From Caenorhabditis elegans (Eukaryota; Nematoda; Chromadorea; Rhabditida; Rhabditidae), in assembly GCF_000002985.6 (NCBI RefSeq), contig NC_003282.8:3348001-3412000 (forward strand): DNA of 64,000 nucleotides, written 5' to 3'. The notes under the pieces were generated by a model that searched no databases, was not told the DNA's origin, and saw only the letters and a program-made list of their open reading frames with translations. The position numbers were made by a program, and so were the translations under genes. Shown in pieces: positions 34,301-45,000 of the stretch. The number at the start of each line of letters is the position of its first letter. The stretch's first letter is position 1.

Positions 34301-34834
34301 GAAAATTGATTTTTAAAAGATAAAATGATTCAAAAATCAATTTGTACATTGACGCTAAACAACACGCGCCTGTGGAATTTCGGAGCATCGTTATAATTAA
34401 TATTTTAAATTTTTGGCCGCAAACTCGGGTTTTCTTACTTTTTTCTGGAAATTTCCTGATTTTTCAGTTTAAAATTCAATTTTTTAGCCAAAAATTCACA
34501 AAAAAGTAGAAAATTCACATAAAAATAAATTTTAAGACTGAAAAATCTTCGGTATCTTTAAGCTAAACAACACGCGCAGGCGCAATTTCGGAGCATAGTC
34601 GTAAATCAATATTTTTACATATATATGTATGAATATTTTAAGTGAAAAACAGCTGATTTCCTGCTTATTTCGGCAATTTTTGCAGATTTTCATCGATCTT
34701 CCTGTGAGAAAACACTGAATTTTACCTGTAAAACTGGTGGAAACGAGATGTCCCTTATCCGCCAAATATGTGTCACAATTTGTACAGAAGAACATTTTCA
34801 ATCCACCCGCGTTCTCAAAAAACTTCAACCCCAT
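31355..34834 (-). CDS. Yippee-domain protein with long C-terminal extension
   Basis: Exons (5' to 3'): 34834-34726, 34210-34031, 33980-33775, 33152-32913, 32152-32044 and 31794-31355, giving 427 residues with all phases matching. Residues 10-105 form a Yippee zinc-binding domain. CTNC (17-20) and CQSC (73-76) supply the zinc ligands, with family motifs GQAFLFKNVTNVKFG, MLTGAHFVRDVFC, LGWMYE and KYKEGSVILE. Canonical Yippee proteins are about 120 residues and stop soon after this. Here about 320 more residues follow: a charged helical stretch (ALRREMEDAEDRNHHVMRRR), a conserved-looking region (FERLRERTLMAEDTAAIIWE), a very acidic run (MFDEDDEPDEEHNEDPDHE) and a Gln-rich C-terminus. Yippee proteins are linked to GID/CTLH-type E3 complexes and the cell cycle in other animals; the role here is unknown. 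A compact paralogue lies immediately upstream on the same strand. Confidence 0.88.
32265..32460. repeat. GTAAATCG/GTGTAGATTTACGG repeat next to exon 5
   Basis: A GC-richer block lies in the intron just upstream of exon 5 (on the minus strand). It contains CTCGTAAATCGAAATGGCAG, TTGTGTAGATTTACGGCGCG, TGTCGCGTCGCGGCTCG and GACAATTGTCAATGGAGCGC, phrases typical of dispersed C. elegans repeats. No coding role was seen. Confidence 0.55.
32520..32765. repeat. Two copies of a 45-bp intronic repeat (intron 4)
   Basis: Copies at 32520-32565 and 32721-32765 share GCTAAACAACGCGCGCCGGT followed by GGGATTTCGGA(G/A)CA(T/C)CGTTGTAA. Related copies are at 34351-34398 and 34561-34607 (intron 1) and inverted at 35413-35458 (intron of the neighbouring Yippee gene). 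Confidence 0.75.
34351..34607. repeat. Two copies of the 45-bp intronic repeat (intron 1)
   Basis: Copies at 34351-34398 and 34561-34607 read GCTAAACAACACGCGC, then a variable six to eight bases, then AATTTCGGAGCAT and CGT(T)ATAA or CGTAAA. They lie in the first intron of the Yippee-fusion gene. Confidence 0.7.
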
Positions 34835-35179
34835 CGCCCTTTAAAAATAAGAAAATTTAAATAGAACTCTGGAAAGAAATGGACAAGAATAGGTAAAAAA
34901 TGGTAGTTCACGACCAAAATTATAGAGATTTTTCTGAAAAATTCGGAAAAACGGTTGAATTTTTATGTACATAAGCGGGGAAACTGGAATTTTTGAAAAA
35001 AAATGGAGACAATTTTAGAGGTAAAGTGTACAGAAAAAAAGTGGCAAAGCACCGAAGACGTATTTAACATGAAAATCTAATGTTTTGCTAGCAGAAAAAG
35101 AGAAAAATGGAACAAATTGAATTTTTACAAGAAAAATCGATTGAAAATGTACAGTTTTGGGGGAATTTCAGATTATTTT

Positions 35180-36116
35180 TTAGCATTCCGCCGAAGATGA
35201 CGAGGAAACTGAAACCGTGCGGTATTGTGGACGTGATTTCTTTTCTGCTTCCAGTGGGTAGCGGCTCATCTCCAAGTTTGGTGCTGGCGGGGCTTCCTGG
35301 CTAAAAAAGAAATCGATTTTTGTGTGAAAAATAAGGAAAAACAGCTTTTTTCGCTGTGAAAATGATTGAAAATTGGTTTTTTCCATCGAAATTAGAAAAA
35401 ATAAAAATGTTATGCACAACGATGCTCCGAAATAACGGAGGTGCGTGTTGTTTATAACGGAGAAAATTTTAAAAAATGTTCTGTTTTCTACAATTTTTTT
35501 GGGTTTTAACAAAACTTTGAGACAAAAACTTTAAAAAATTAAATTTTTGCTTAAAAATTTGGAAAGAAACGCATTTTCTTTCAGAAAAAGTGATTTTTTT
35601 TTGGAAAAAAAGGAAAAAATTATACAAAATCAATTTTTTTCTGAAAAACCAAAACAAACCGATCTTCGCCCAACGGATCTTTAATCGCACCGGCAATCTT
35701 CTCGAAATTCGCATTTTCAATGATAACCTGCGTCTCCTTGTATGTCTGCGACTCCGACACCGCCATCTCGTACATCCAGCCTAGTTTTTGCTGAAATTTG
35801 GCGCTTTTTCAGTAAGAAAAAACGAAAAATTACGTTGCAAGTCACGCAGAAAACATCTCGAACCGTATGCCAACCGGTTGTCATTTTCCGGTGCTCACAC
35901 CGCCCGTAAACTACGTTCCAGGCACGTTTGAACAGGGTCGCCGGACCGGTACTACCTGAAAAAATCGATTTTTAACCAGAAAACCTGAAAATTCGGCTTT
36001 TTACCGGTGAAGGCTTTGCTCGTGAGCTCTTTGGAGCACGTGAGGTACGTATTGCACACTACGCATCCGTACAGTGAACCACGGGCACCACAAATTCCGG
36101 CGAATTGGCGGCCCAT
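35180..36116 (-). CDS. Compact Yippee-like zinc-binding protein
   Basis: Exons (5' to 3'): 36116-36005, 35955-35834, 35790-35660 and 35300-35180, giving 161 residues if translation starts at MGRQFAG. The Yippee domain spans about 12-115. Zinc ligands are CVVC (18-21) and CVTC (74-77), with family motifs SKAFTGSTGPATLF, NVVYGRCEHRKMTTGWH, TVRDVFC, LGWMYE and YKETQVIIENA. The C-terminal 50 residues are polar and Ser-rich, ending SSSSSAEC. The reading frame stays open upstream of the ATG to a TTTTTTCCAG acceptor at 36146 (SPNPRLPNE). That acceptor is either a trans-splice site or the join to an unseen 5' exon. The gene ends 345 bp upstream of the Yippee-fusion start on the same strand, so an operon is possible. 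Confidence 0.87.
35413..35458. repeat. Inverted copy of the 45-bp intronic repeat
   Basis: CACAACGATGCTCCGAAATA followed by GGTGCGTGTTGTTTATAA is the reverse complement of the unit found in the adjacent gene's introns. It lies in the last intron of the compact Yippee gene. Confidence 0.7.
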
Positions 36117-36145
36117 TTCGTTTGGTAGACGAGGATTTGGAGAAT

Positions 36146-37910
36146 CTGGAAAAAATCGATAAAAAGTTGATTAGCACAGAACAGTGTAAAATCGTAGGAA
36201 AATTAGCAAAAATTTCCTTGATATTCGTGATAAATCCGGCGTTTTTATGTAATGAAAAGTGGGAAAAATCAGAGTTTTCTCATTGGAGCAGGTTTGCATC
36301 ACGCGGTCCGTGAGAAATTTGAACTTTTGGTTTGATTTTCAGCTGGAAATTCGAAAAATCTTTACTTTCCCCGTAAAAATTCCCTTATTTTGAGGGAAAT
36401 TTGGTTTAATTATCAATGGGGCGCACTTTCTCAATGCGGGAATTCAAACTTTTTAGCTTGAAATGATCAATTATGAGCTTAAAGCTTATGTGAATGGTTT
36501 TTGAGGGATTCCTGGCCGTTTTTTCAACAATATTTGACATTTCTGAACCAGGAAAAATCCACAAATATTCAAAAATTCCCACAAAAACTAAGAAAATTCC
36601 CAAAAAAGTGTGATATTCAAGGAAAATTCCAACAAAACACGCGCTGGAAGATCGATTCGTCTCTCTGTGTATCCTCTGTCTATACACGAGTTTCTGGTCA
36701 TCTAACCGTCTGCGTCTCCGTCTCATATGACCACTCTCGCCCCGGACGGCGCTGCGTCTCCCCGCTCACTTTCTCTAATTCTCCGCGTTTCGTGTACTCT
36801 CTCGCACTTTCTCTCGGGCGATCACATGTTTGCTGAGGCAGAGAGAGAAAGTGAGCGAAAATTTTGTTATGCGCTCCGTTGAAGAGCCTCGTCTACAGTA
36901 CCCTGGCCACGCCCACATTTTTTTTGGCGTTTCCTTGGCTCAAACTGGAGAAAAAGTTTGAATTTTATTGTAAACCACACTCGAAATTCAAATTTCCCCC
37001 CGATAACATGTTGCAAATACGCTTCATTGTGAAAATGGCAACCTTTCATTCCAGAAATTCAACTTACCGCCAATCACATGTTGCAAACACGCTCCATTGT
37101 GAAAATGACGATTTTCCAATTTCCTGATGAAAATTCTTAAAAATTAGATTTTTTTTAGATGTTCGATATTCACTTCTTTTGTCAGAGAGACCCTCAAATT
37201 TATTTAATTTTTTCCTCTTTTTACTTGAGTTTACGAATTTTCAGCCGAAATTTTGAATTTCACGGTATTTCAGTCCGAAGGCACACTAAAATAAGTTTTC
37301 ACTGGAAAACACTTAATTTTCTAGATTTTGCTACAAATTCTCAATTTTCAGTGCATTTCGAGCTAAAAATTGCAATTTTCAAAATATTAAAATTCGAATT
37401 TCCTCCGAAATCGGCAACACTGTCGTCAAGTCTTGGGTTTCGAGCCCGCAAACACCGAGCGCTGCACGCAAAAGTGCACAGAAATTCGGCATCGCGCATG
37501 TTTATTTGCCCATTTTTAGCATTGAATTTTGACGGTTTCCGGCAATTTTTTTGTTGAAATATTGCTGAAAATTGATTCTTCCAGCTAAAATTCTTCCAGG
37601 ATGCCGCATTTTCTCGAATTTCTCCGCTTAAAATCAATAAGTCACGTGATTTTTGCACTTTTGTTTACTCTTATCATTTGTCACGTATTTTCGCAAGTTT
37701 CAGGCAGTTTTTCTCAATTTAAAGCTGTTTTAATCGAATTTCAGGGTGAAAATCCAGTGATTTCATGGCAGAATCGCTGAAAATCTGCTAACATTGATAG
37801 AATTCCCGTATCTTCGCTAAAAATTGCAGAAAAACCAATTTTTTGCTGATTTTCTTTGAATTTTCGCATTTTTCCTCGAATTTCCCTCTCTAATTCACTC
37901 AATTTTCAGA
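36146..37910. promoter_or_regulatory. Divergent upstream region of the compact Yippee gene and mai-2
   Basis: 1.8 kb lie between the two divergent starts. 36655-36860 is strongly CT/GA-rich: TCTGCGTCTCCGTCTC, GCTGCGTCTCCCCGCTCACT and GGCAGAGAGAGAAAGTGAGC. It looks like a promoter of broadly expressed worm genes. Two copies of ACATGTTGCAAA(T/C)ACGCT(T/C)CATTG occur at about 37006-37033 and 37077-37105. GCAAACACCG is at 37448-37457. An AATTTTCAG acceptor sits directly before the mai-2 ATG. No exon was recognised. A 5' exon of the Yippee gene could hide here. Confidence 0.45.
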
Positions 37911-38765
37911 ATGCTCAGCGTTTCAAGAGCCGCCACTCGCATGACCGGAATGGTCGCCCGCTTCTCCGCCGGAGGACACGGAGACGGAGCCGGACGCGGA
38001 GGAGGCTCCGGTGGATCGATCCGCGACGCCGGAGGTGCGTTCGGAAAGATGGAGGCCGCCCGCGAGGACGAGTACTTCTACAAGAAGCAGAAGGCTCAAC
38101 TTCAGGAACTCCGCGAGCACATCCAGGAGGAGGTCAAGCATCACGAGGGACAACTCGAGAATCACAAGAAGGTGCGGGAGCTGAACAATGGAAATTTCTC
38201 TCTAAAATCGCTGAAAACCGCCAAATTTCGAATTCAAATCAAAGTTTAAGCATTAAAATTCATTTAGATAGCCGAAAATCAGCGATTTTCCACATAAAAT
38301 CCAAATCTGAAGCCCGTAAAAGCTGTTGGAAGCTCAACAATTTAAATTTATAGTAAAAAATCAATTTTCATTGCTGAAATTCGGCGAATTCCCAATTTAA
38401 AGCATTGAATTCCGTTAAAATCGTCCAAAATCACCAAAATTCCAATTTTTAGGCTTTTTGAACAGTCGCAGTAGCCGCAGGAAGCTCAAAAGTTCAAATT
38501 TCTCGCATAAAATATTTTTTATTCGCAGAAATCCGGCGAATTTCAAATATTAAGCTTTGGATCCCGCTAAAAACGCTCATACGTACTAAAAATTCCAATT
38601 TCCGTGCAGTCTGATGCCTTTGAAAACTGCAGAAAGCTCCGAATTTCAAATTTCTACTGAAAAATCAATTTTTATCACTAAAATTCCATTTTTCAGGTGC
38701 TCGAACGCCATCAACAACGCATTTCGGAGATCGAAGCCCAGGAGCGTGCCCTCGGAAAGGAATAA
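37911..38765 (+). CDS. mai-2: Mitochondrial F1-ATPase inhibitor (IF1 family)
   Basis: Inhibits ATP hydrolysis by mitochondrial F1Fo ATP synthase when the proton gradient collapses. It acts in the matrix as a helical protein inserted into F1. Two exons, 37911-38171 and 38697-38765, give 109 residues. Residues 1-20 (MLSVSRAATRMTGMVARFSA) form a basic, Ser/Ala-rich mitochondrial presequence. A Gly-rich segment follows, then the IF1 inhibitory helix (about 36-65: RDAGGAFGKMEAAREDEYFY) and a His-containing coiled coil (REHIQEEVKHHEGQLENHKK) ending ERALGKE. The ATG follows an AATTTTCAG acceptor by one base. AATAAA at 38885-38890 is a good poly(A) signal. It is complete, with the expected family length. 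Base and codon usage are strongly biased, as in a highly expressed gene. Confidence 0.95.
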
Positions 38766-40049
38766 TTTGCAGTACAAGAACGCGAGCTAGTCGTCTTCTG
38801 AAATTTTCTTCATTTTTTCCCTTCTCTCTCTATTTTCGCCACGTGTTTTCCTTTTTTTCTCGTTTTCTCCCTTCGTTTTCCTGTAATAAATTATAGTTTT
38901 TAGCGAAGATTTGTTCCAGACAAGCTTTATAGAGGAAAATTATAGAGGAAAATCTGAAAATTGGTGGACATTCGAGTTTTTCCGAAATTTTCGGGGGAAA
39001 ATAATAAAAAAGATATGTTCAACTTTTTGGAAAAAAAAAACGTTTTTAATTAAAAAGGGTCTCGAAGTGGAAGAAAATGGCCAGGTGTCGATTTACGCAT
39101 CTCGTGTACTCCCCGAGGAGAAGAGCTTTTCCAGTTTTTTTTTTGGCCGAAATACTTGATTTTTGCACCATTTTTGCTGATTCTTTTTTGTAATTTATAT
39201 TCAAATTACCTATTTATTACCGAAATCTAGATCAAATCTAGTATTTCACATAAAAATCGATGTATTTATTGTAGAAAATCTATATATAGAAAACTGCTCG
39301 AAACGACAGAATTTAATGTTTTTCAACAGTAAGTTCTTGGTTTCACCTTTTGCGAATTTCAAATGTTGATAACTAAAAAATTCGAGAAAAATTGTAAATC
39401 CTTTTCCTCGGGAAGTACACGAGCTCCGTAAACCGACACATACAACGCAAGAGGAAGTTTAAAACACGTGCACAAAAGACTTTTGTGGTGTTTGAGCGAA
39501 ATGTATCTTTATTAAGCAGCTTTAATTTTTTCCTTTCAATATTTTATCAAAATCCCTTTTTCCATAATTTTTTATTGCATCCAGATACATAAAATTCTTC
39601 ACTGATAGCTGGTATTTTTATCGCTCGCTGTTTTGTTAAACAGAAATCCCCCTTTCTTACTCATGAATTGTGATATTTCCGTCCCATTTTTACCCGATGC
39701 TATTGTAAATTCCTATCTATTCTCAGTGATTATCGATTCCTCTTAATTTTCAAATTTTTTGAAAATTGAATCGTTTTTGGTGTTTATACTTCTCAGATTT
39801 TTTCCCTTCCCAACACTTCACCTAGAAACTGACTAGAAAATTACTGGATTATTGATATTTACCTCACTAACCCTCCTTTCGTCCCCTTTTTATTTCTAGA
39901 TTCTTTGTAAATATCGATATTTTTCACAAAGTAATTCTAACCTATAAAATACGAAAAGTGGTAATGAATGTGTTTAGAGTTAACAAATTGAGAATGTTCT
40001 TTTTAGTTTTCTAATGAGAATTCAAAATTTATAAAAAAGAAATAATATT
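38766..40049. other. Intergenic region, mai-2 and receptor 3' ends converge
   Basis: Contains the mai-2 3' UTR and an inverted-repeat element at about 39050-39460. The remaining sequence is AT-rich with no coding potential. Confidence 0.5.
39050..39460. repeat. Inverted-repeat element (GTGTCGATTTACG arms)
   Basis: The left arm, about 39080-39130, reads GGTGTCGATTTACGCATC, CTCGTGTACTCCCCGAGGAG. The right arm, about 39403-39450, is its reverse complement with mismatches: CCTCGGGAAGTACACGAGCT and CCGTAAACCGACACA. About 270 bp of unrelated AT-rich DNA, including an AGATCAAATCTAG stretch, separates them. Confidence 0.65.
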
Positions 40050-42087
40050 CTAATCATCATCTCGAATAGTAAAGCTTCTTTCATGTCTCGATGCCATAAT
40101 TACAGTAATCGCCGATTTCATTTGACTGTGTCCTACTGATCGTTTTGGGAAACATCCACATAAAGCTGTATCCAATAATTCTTTTCGTGTACTTCGAATT
40201 CCGAGAATTGACGAGAGTGGCATGAGAAATGGCCCAAGGAATGTTAGAGCATACCATGTGGATCCAAATGAACTTGGCATTGGGATTCCTGAAAAAATTG
40301 TGAACAAATTATAGAAAAGCACACATCTTTATGACGATTAAGTTTTTTTGTTGATATATATGACATCTAAAAATAATATTATGGAGACGCAAAAAACGTC
40401 ACTTTGTGAAAAGGCGCTCCACTGCCAATTGAAAACGCTCCGCCCCAATCATGGGTCTCGATAGGTATTTAGAAATTAATTTTAAACTTTTTCAAATAAT
40501 TTCGCCAATGTCAAGCATTTTTCGCTTTTTTTGTAATGTTGTCCGTTGTTTTTAATGATTTTTATAAAATAAAATGCATTGGCAAATGAAAAAAAATCAT
40601 TCGAAATAACTTGAAAATTGGTGAAATTGGCGTAATTAATTGAAAACATTTGAATTGAAGGATTTGTCGCTAAATGCCTAACGAGACCCATGGGCGCCCT
40701 GGAAATTTTTTTTCTGCTTCCATAATACAATTGTAGGGAAAACTCACCAAAATAGAACTCAAATGATAAAAATAATAAAGGCAAAGATACAATGACTGGT
40801 ATTACTGATTGAATGAGAAGACTTTGAGTTAATTGAATTCTTTTTGATTGGATATCTGAAATAAATTTAGATAATCACAAGAATCCCATAGAAGAGATCA
40901 GAATCACTTTTATTCTCACTTTCAAAGTGTTTCACAAATCGAAGAATTACAAAATTGACAATGATGGCTGCAAAATTGAAAAATAACGTTGAGAAGATCT
41001 GTAAAAATGTTAATTATGTAGTATTTAGTATTTGCAATATATCTGAAGTGAAAAAATCACGTAATTTCATCTAAGTAGTCTAATTCCAATCATTCTACAA
41101 ATCAATTGCTCACCCGAACAAGTTCCATTCCATTACTGAATCGAAGTGTATAACACACATCATTCTTATTGTTTTCCCCAAATGGATAATTGAGAAACGC
41201 GTAAATAATCTGAAATTGTTGAATCGATATATATTTTTTAAAAATATTTTTCAAAAATACACGGATCTAGCTAATTTTACATGGATAAGGTTCCAGTTTA
41301 GTTTATTATAAAAACTTACAAATATTGTCGTAACTATGATGTGAACATTTATAACAAACCATGGAGATGGATGTCCTTTCAAAACAACTGTACGATAACG
41401 ATATAATGATACCGCCTGTAAAAATTGTTTTTACAAACACTCTGTAGCACTCTACGCCCGAAAAATTGTCAAGAAGAAATTTAGTGAACCCGTATTTCTT
41501 TCTTAACTATTCTGATAATTGTTCAACTTACAAATGGCAAAACTTGATATGCGGATGTTGTAGAACTACAGAAATTCTTGAGAAATGAGCAAACAAAAAC
41601 GGTATATACTGGTTGATGACCTGCTTGTAAATTGAAAACCATCCATGCTTGAAATAAAATCAATGGAATATTTAGAAGAAATGAGCCAAGAGTTACAAAC
41701 ACTATTGTGCTCTGCAAATAAATAATAAAGATTTTGGTTTTTTAATAATTTTTCTTGTGTTTTGTTCATTTTAAAAGCAGCAGCTAATTACAAAAAAACT
41801 ATTCTAAAGGATATTTTAAAAATCCTACAAGATTAAAAAAAAAGTAAAATATTATTCACCTTCAATGACATCCAAATAGCTTTTCTTAATCTTACGAAAA
41901 TGACAAGAAGTGCACTGAAAAGCCATGATGTAGCATTCAGAATAAATTCTACAATAATTCGATCTCGATATGTCATTGGAGTTACTGTAAGGTCGGATAA
42001 ATTATAATTGGCTGGTGGCAATGAATTGTAGAATTCTGGAGATTCTGTAATGGCAGTGCTAACTGAGGTAGTAGATGCGTTTTCCAT
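40050..42087 (-). CDS. Nematode 7TM chemoreceptor-type GPCR (minus strand)
   Basis: Exons (5' to 3'): 42087-41860, 41711-41532, 41415-41320, 41209-41114, 40998-40920, 40855-40748 and 40288-40050, giving 341 residues with all phases matching. The N-terminus is about 45 polar residues with possible N-glycosylation sites (NAS, NLS). Seven hydrophobic segments follow: VEFILNATSWLFSALLVIFV; TIVFVTLGSFLLNIPLILFQ; VFVCSFLKNFCSSTTSAYQV; WFVINVHIIVTTIFIIYAFL; TLFFNFAAIIVNFVILRF; LLIQSVIPVIVSLPLLFLSF; and WYALTFLGPFLMPLSSILGI. The QSLLIQSVIPV motif before TM6 resembles the str/srh-type worm receptors, but I cannot assign the family. Its sequence is unrelated to the tandem receptor pair further left. 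A TTTTTTCAG acceptor lies 14 bases before the ATG. Intron 6 holds an inverted-repeat element. Confidence 0.85.
40395..40715. repeat. Inverted-repeat element in the receptor's intron 6
   Basis: CAATCATGGGTCTCGATAGG (about 40447) is mirrored by CCTAACGAGACCCATGGGCG (40677-40696). Left of it, GGCGCTCCACTGCCAATTGA and AACGCTCCGCCCC recur at 45768-45830 as GGCCAATTGAAAGCGCTCC plus CCATGGGTCTCGTTAGG. The same family is therefore also present as a solo half-element there. Confidence 0.65.
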
Positions 42088-45000
42088 TTTACTAGGGATC
42101 CCTGAAAAAATAAAGATGGTTGGTATTTAGTTAAAACAAAATTGATCGAAAATTAAAGAGTTGCTATAAATTGTGTAAAATATCTGAGATCTTCAAAAAA
42201 TAAACTTTGTCAAACATCAGTTTAGCTGAAGATCGCTGAAAAGTTTTGACTGTATTAAAAATTTCTGACTACAAACTACAAGTATAATAAAGTTAAAATT
42301 AAGTATTTTTATTAGATTTACTGGTTGTAAAAGAATATTTCAAAGCTTTCCTAGAATCTATTTAAATCATTAAAAATCTACTTCGAACTTTCTTTAAAAA
42401 AAAATGAAACTGAGTGTTGAAAGTCCGAAAATCAAAAAACGAAAAATAACATAATCTTTAAAACAGTTGAATGTTTAATCTTTTTTTCGAGAAGAAGGCT
42501 ATAATCATTAAAATTGACATTGACATTTATGTAGCAGGTAAGTACGGTGAAACACAATATTTTTTCAACAAAAAATTAATTGAAAAATTATATCTACAGA
42601 TTTTATAATATTTAGTAGTAGAGTAAAACAGACCAAATTCAAGTATATTCAATGTTAGTCTAAGCAATTTTGCACTCTTTTTTACTGAAATTAGGTCCCA
42701 AGAAGTAGACATACATGAATATGATGTTAATTTCCAATCAATCCAAAATTAAGCACAACATAAAGTTCAGTGAGCAAGTAAACAGTCAAAAATTCGATAG
42801 ACTTGTCTAAATTTATTCACAGAAAGATAATTGGCACCCATTGTGGTTGAAAATATGATTTTGTATATTTGAAGCCTAGTAACTTTCATTACACATTGAA
42901 GGGTCCACGATGTATCAATACAATAAGGTAATTGGTTGCATTTCTTAAATGTTTTTTTTATTTTTTGAAAGTTTTGCACGTTTGGTTTAGTTGTTAAAAA
43001 TATCAATTTACTTTCGCTGAGATATTCAAGAATATTTTTCAACTTATGTTAGTATTCTGGAGCCTTGATCAAACATACATATCGGTTTGCTTCTTTAGTT
43101 TTCCGTAAATTCAATTAATTGGTTCTTGGCAATTTGTTTCTTTGCGTGCACAACTGCAGACTATGACTAGGATCTTTTGGACTTTTAATCAGTGGGCGGA
43201 TTAATGAAATTGTGTATTAAAATTTTAAATAAACATTATACCAAAAATATAGTTTTTTTAAAATGAAATTTATAACTCGGCAGTTCACCTCGAATACGAA
43301 TTGGTTGATAAATTTGTGAAGGCGATAAATGAGGAAAATTGAACACTATTTTGTAAGAGCTGGAGAAAAAGCTGCCATGATAGGCAGGCATCCATTCAGG
43401 CGTAAATGCCTGCCTACATCTTATAGTCTGCTTTTTCGCTCAAAATTAGCTGTTTCATGTGTGCACAGGGTGCTTTCAGACACTTTTCGAATGAAACAAT
43501 TACTCACTCCAGTGGGGCACAAGGCATGCATTATTGTACTCACGGCTAAATTTCTACTTCAATTAGAAATGTTAACACTAATTGAAAATTTGTTTGCTCT
43601 TTTTTAATCAAGCACGTTGCTAATAAAATCGGTGATATTGCAGACTCCAAAAGGAATTTTTCAAAACATGAAATAATTTTAGATCAGACTTCTGAATAGA
43701 ATAACATTTTGTGTGAAAAAGTGTTTGCAGCTTCAAGTAGACTGATTTCCAAAAACTGATATCAAGCCAAAAATAAATAATTTAATTTTTTTCTGTCAAG
43801 CCAGAAAAAAAGAACAGAGGCACAAAAAACGTCATGCAAAAATTGGAAGTTTTTTTGTGAAAAATTAACTGAAAGATCGGAGCTAAAGATTACCCTTGTT
43901 TCAGTTGACCGATTTTACGAGTAAAAAATGTTTCAGATAAACGAAAAAAGTTCATACTACGAACTAAAACCTAAACAGATAATAGTTTCAAAAATTGAAC
44001 AGGTTTTATGAATATCATTTCATGGTTAGAACTTATTTGAAGTAGACACAATTCTGAAACAATAATGTTTTGGAGTTTGTGCTCAATTTTATAGAAAATT
44101 TTTAAATTATCATGTAGCTTTTGAGGATAACAAGATGTTTGGAAAATTACGATGCATGTAAAAATATAGTTAGTATTGATTTTGAATATGAATGAATATA
44201 TGAAGTACCGTATTTCCTCTATTAGTTTGGCATCTCCATTAGTTTTGCATCTAAAATCATTAATCGAAAATTAGTTTTGCACCCTCTATTAGTTTGGCAC
44301 CTCTAATAGTTTTGCACCCCTTAATTTGTTCCCTATTGTTAGGAATTCAAAAATTGCATAATAAAATCGTTCTAAAAATTAGGAAAACTCTTACAGACTT
44401 GGTATAACAAGTCAAAATAGGCGAAATATGAATAAATATAAAATATCAGTCGTAAAATTCGCCCATTTTGGTTCATAAGTTGTCATTGAAATTGATGATA
44501 TTATGCCATAACTTAATGGAAAACATGAGAAAAAACGTGTTCGAAAATTAGTTTTGCCCCTCCATTAGTTTTGCATCAAATTAGGTGTCCGAAAATTAGT
44601 TTTGCATGTTTTACTAATAGAGGAAATACGGTAGATGAACTATGTACAGTGGGAAAATCATTAAAACTTATTTTTCTATGATGCTAAAATTTTCAAATGT
44701 TATAAAACTTTTCAAAACAATTTGGAACGATTTTTTTGGGGAAAACTGAATTTTCACCTCTTTTTTCTACTCGAATTAAAAATTTTCCAGTTTTTTGGAA
44801 AGTTTAGTTATGATATTTGAACATTTTAGTATCATTAGAATGGGGTTGAATTATTTTCCCACTGGACACACCTTTAATACTTAGATTTTTTTTCAGGTTC
44901 TTCAAAATTTTCAGTCCGTTAAATTGGCAGATTTTCAAAACAATTGGAATTTTTGAGAAGTTTCGCGCATTCCCGCAGGTTTGGACCCCTACGATGTTTA

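Noticed and set aside
36406..36836. Overlapping 106-111 codon open frames on both strands
   Set aside because: They lie in the CT/GA-rich upstream region of the compact Yippee gene and mai-2. The Ser/Arg/Cys-rich translations reflect base composition.
43450..43457. CTGTTTCA, the core upstream motif of worm 21U (piRNA) genes
   Set aside because: One occurrence of an 8-mer in 64 kb is what chance predicts. No flanking context was convincing and no cluster was seen.
43329..43607. 92-codon plus-strand open frame
   Set aside because: It covers a GCAGGC hairpin repeat and AT-rich DNA, lacks splice context and is not protein-like.
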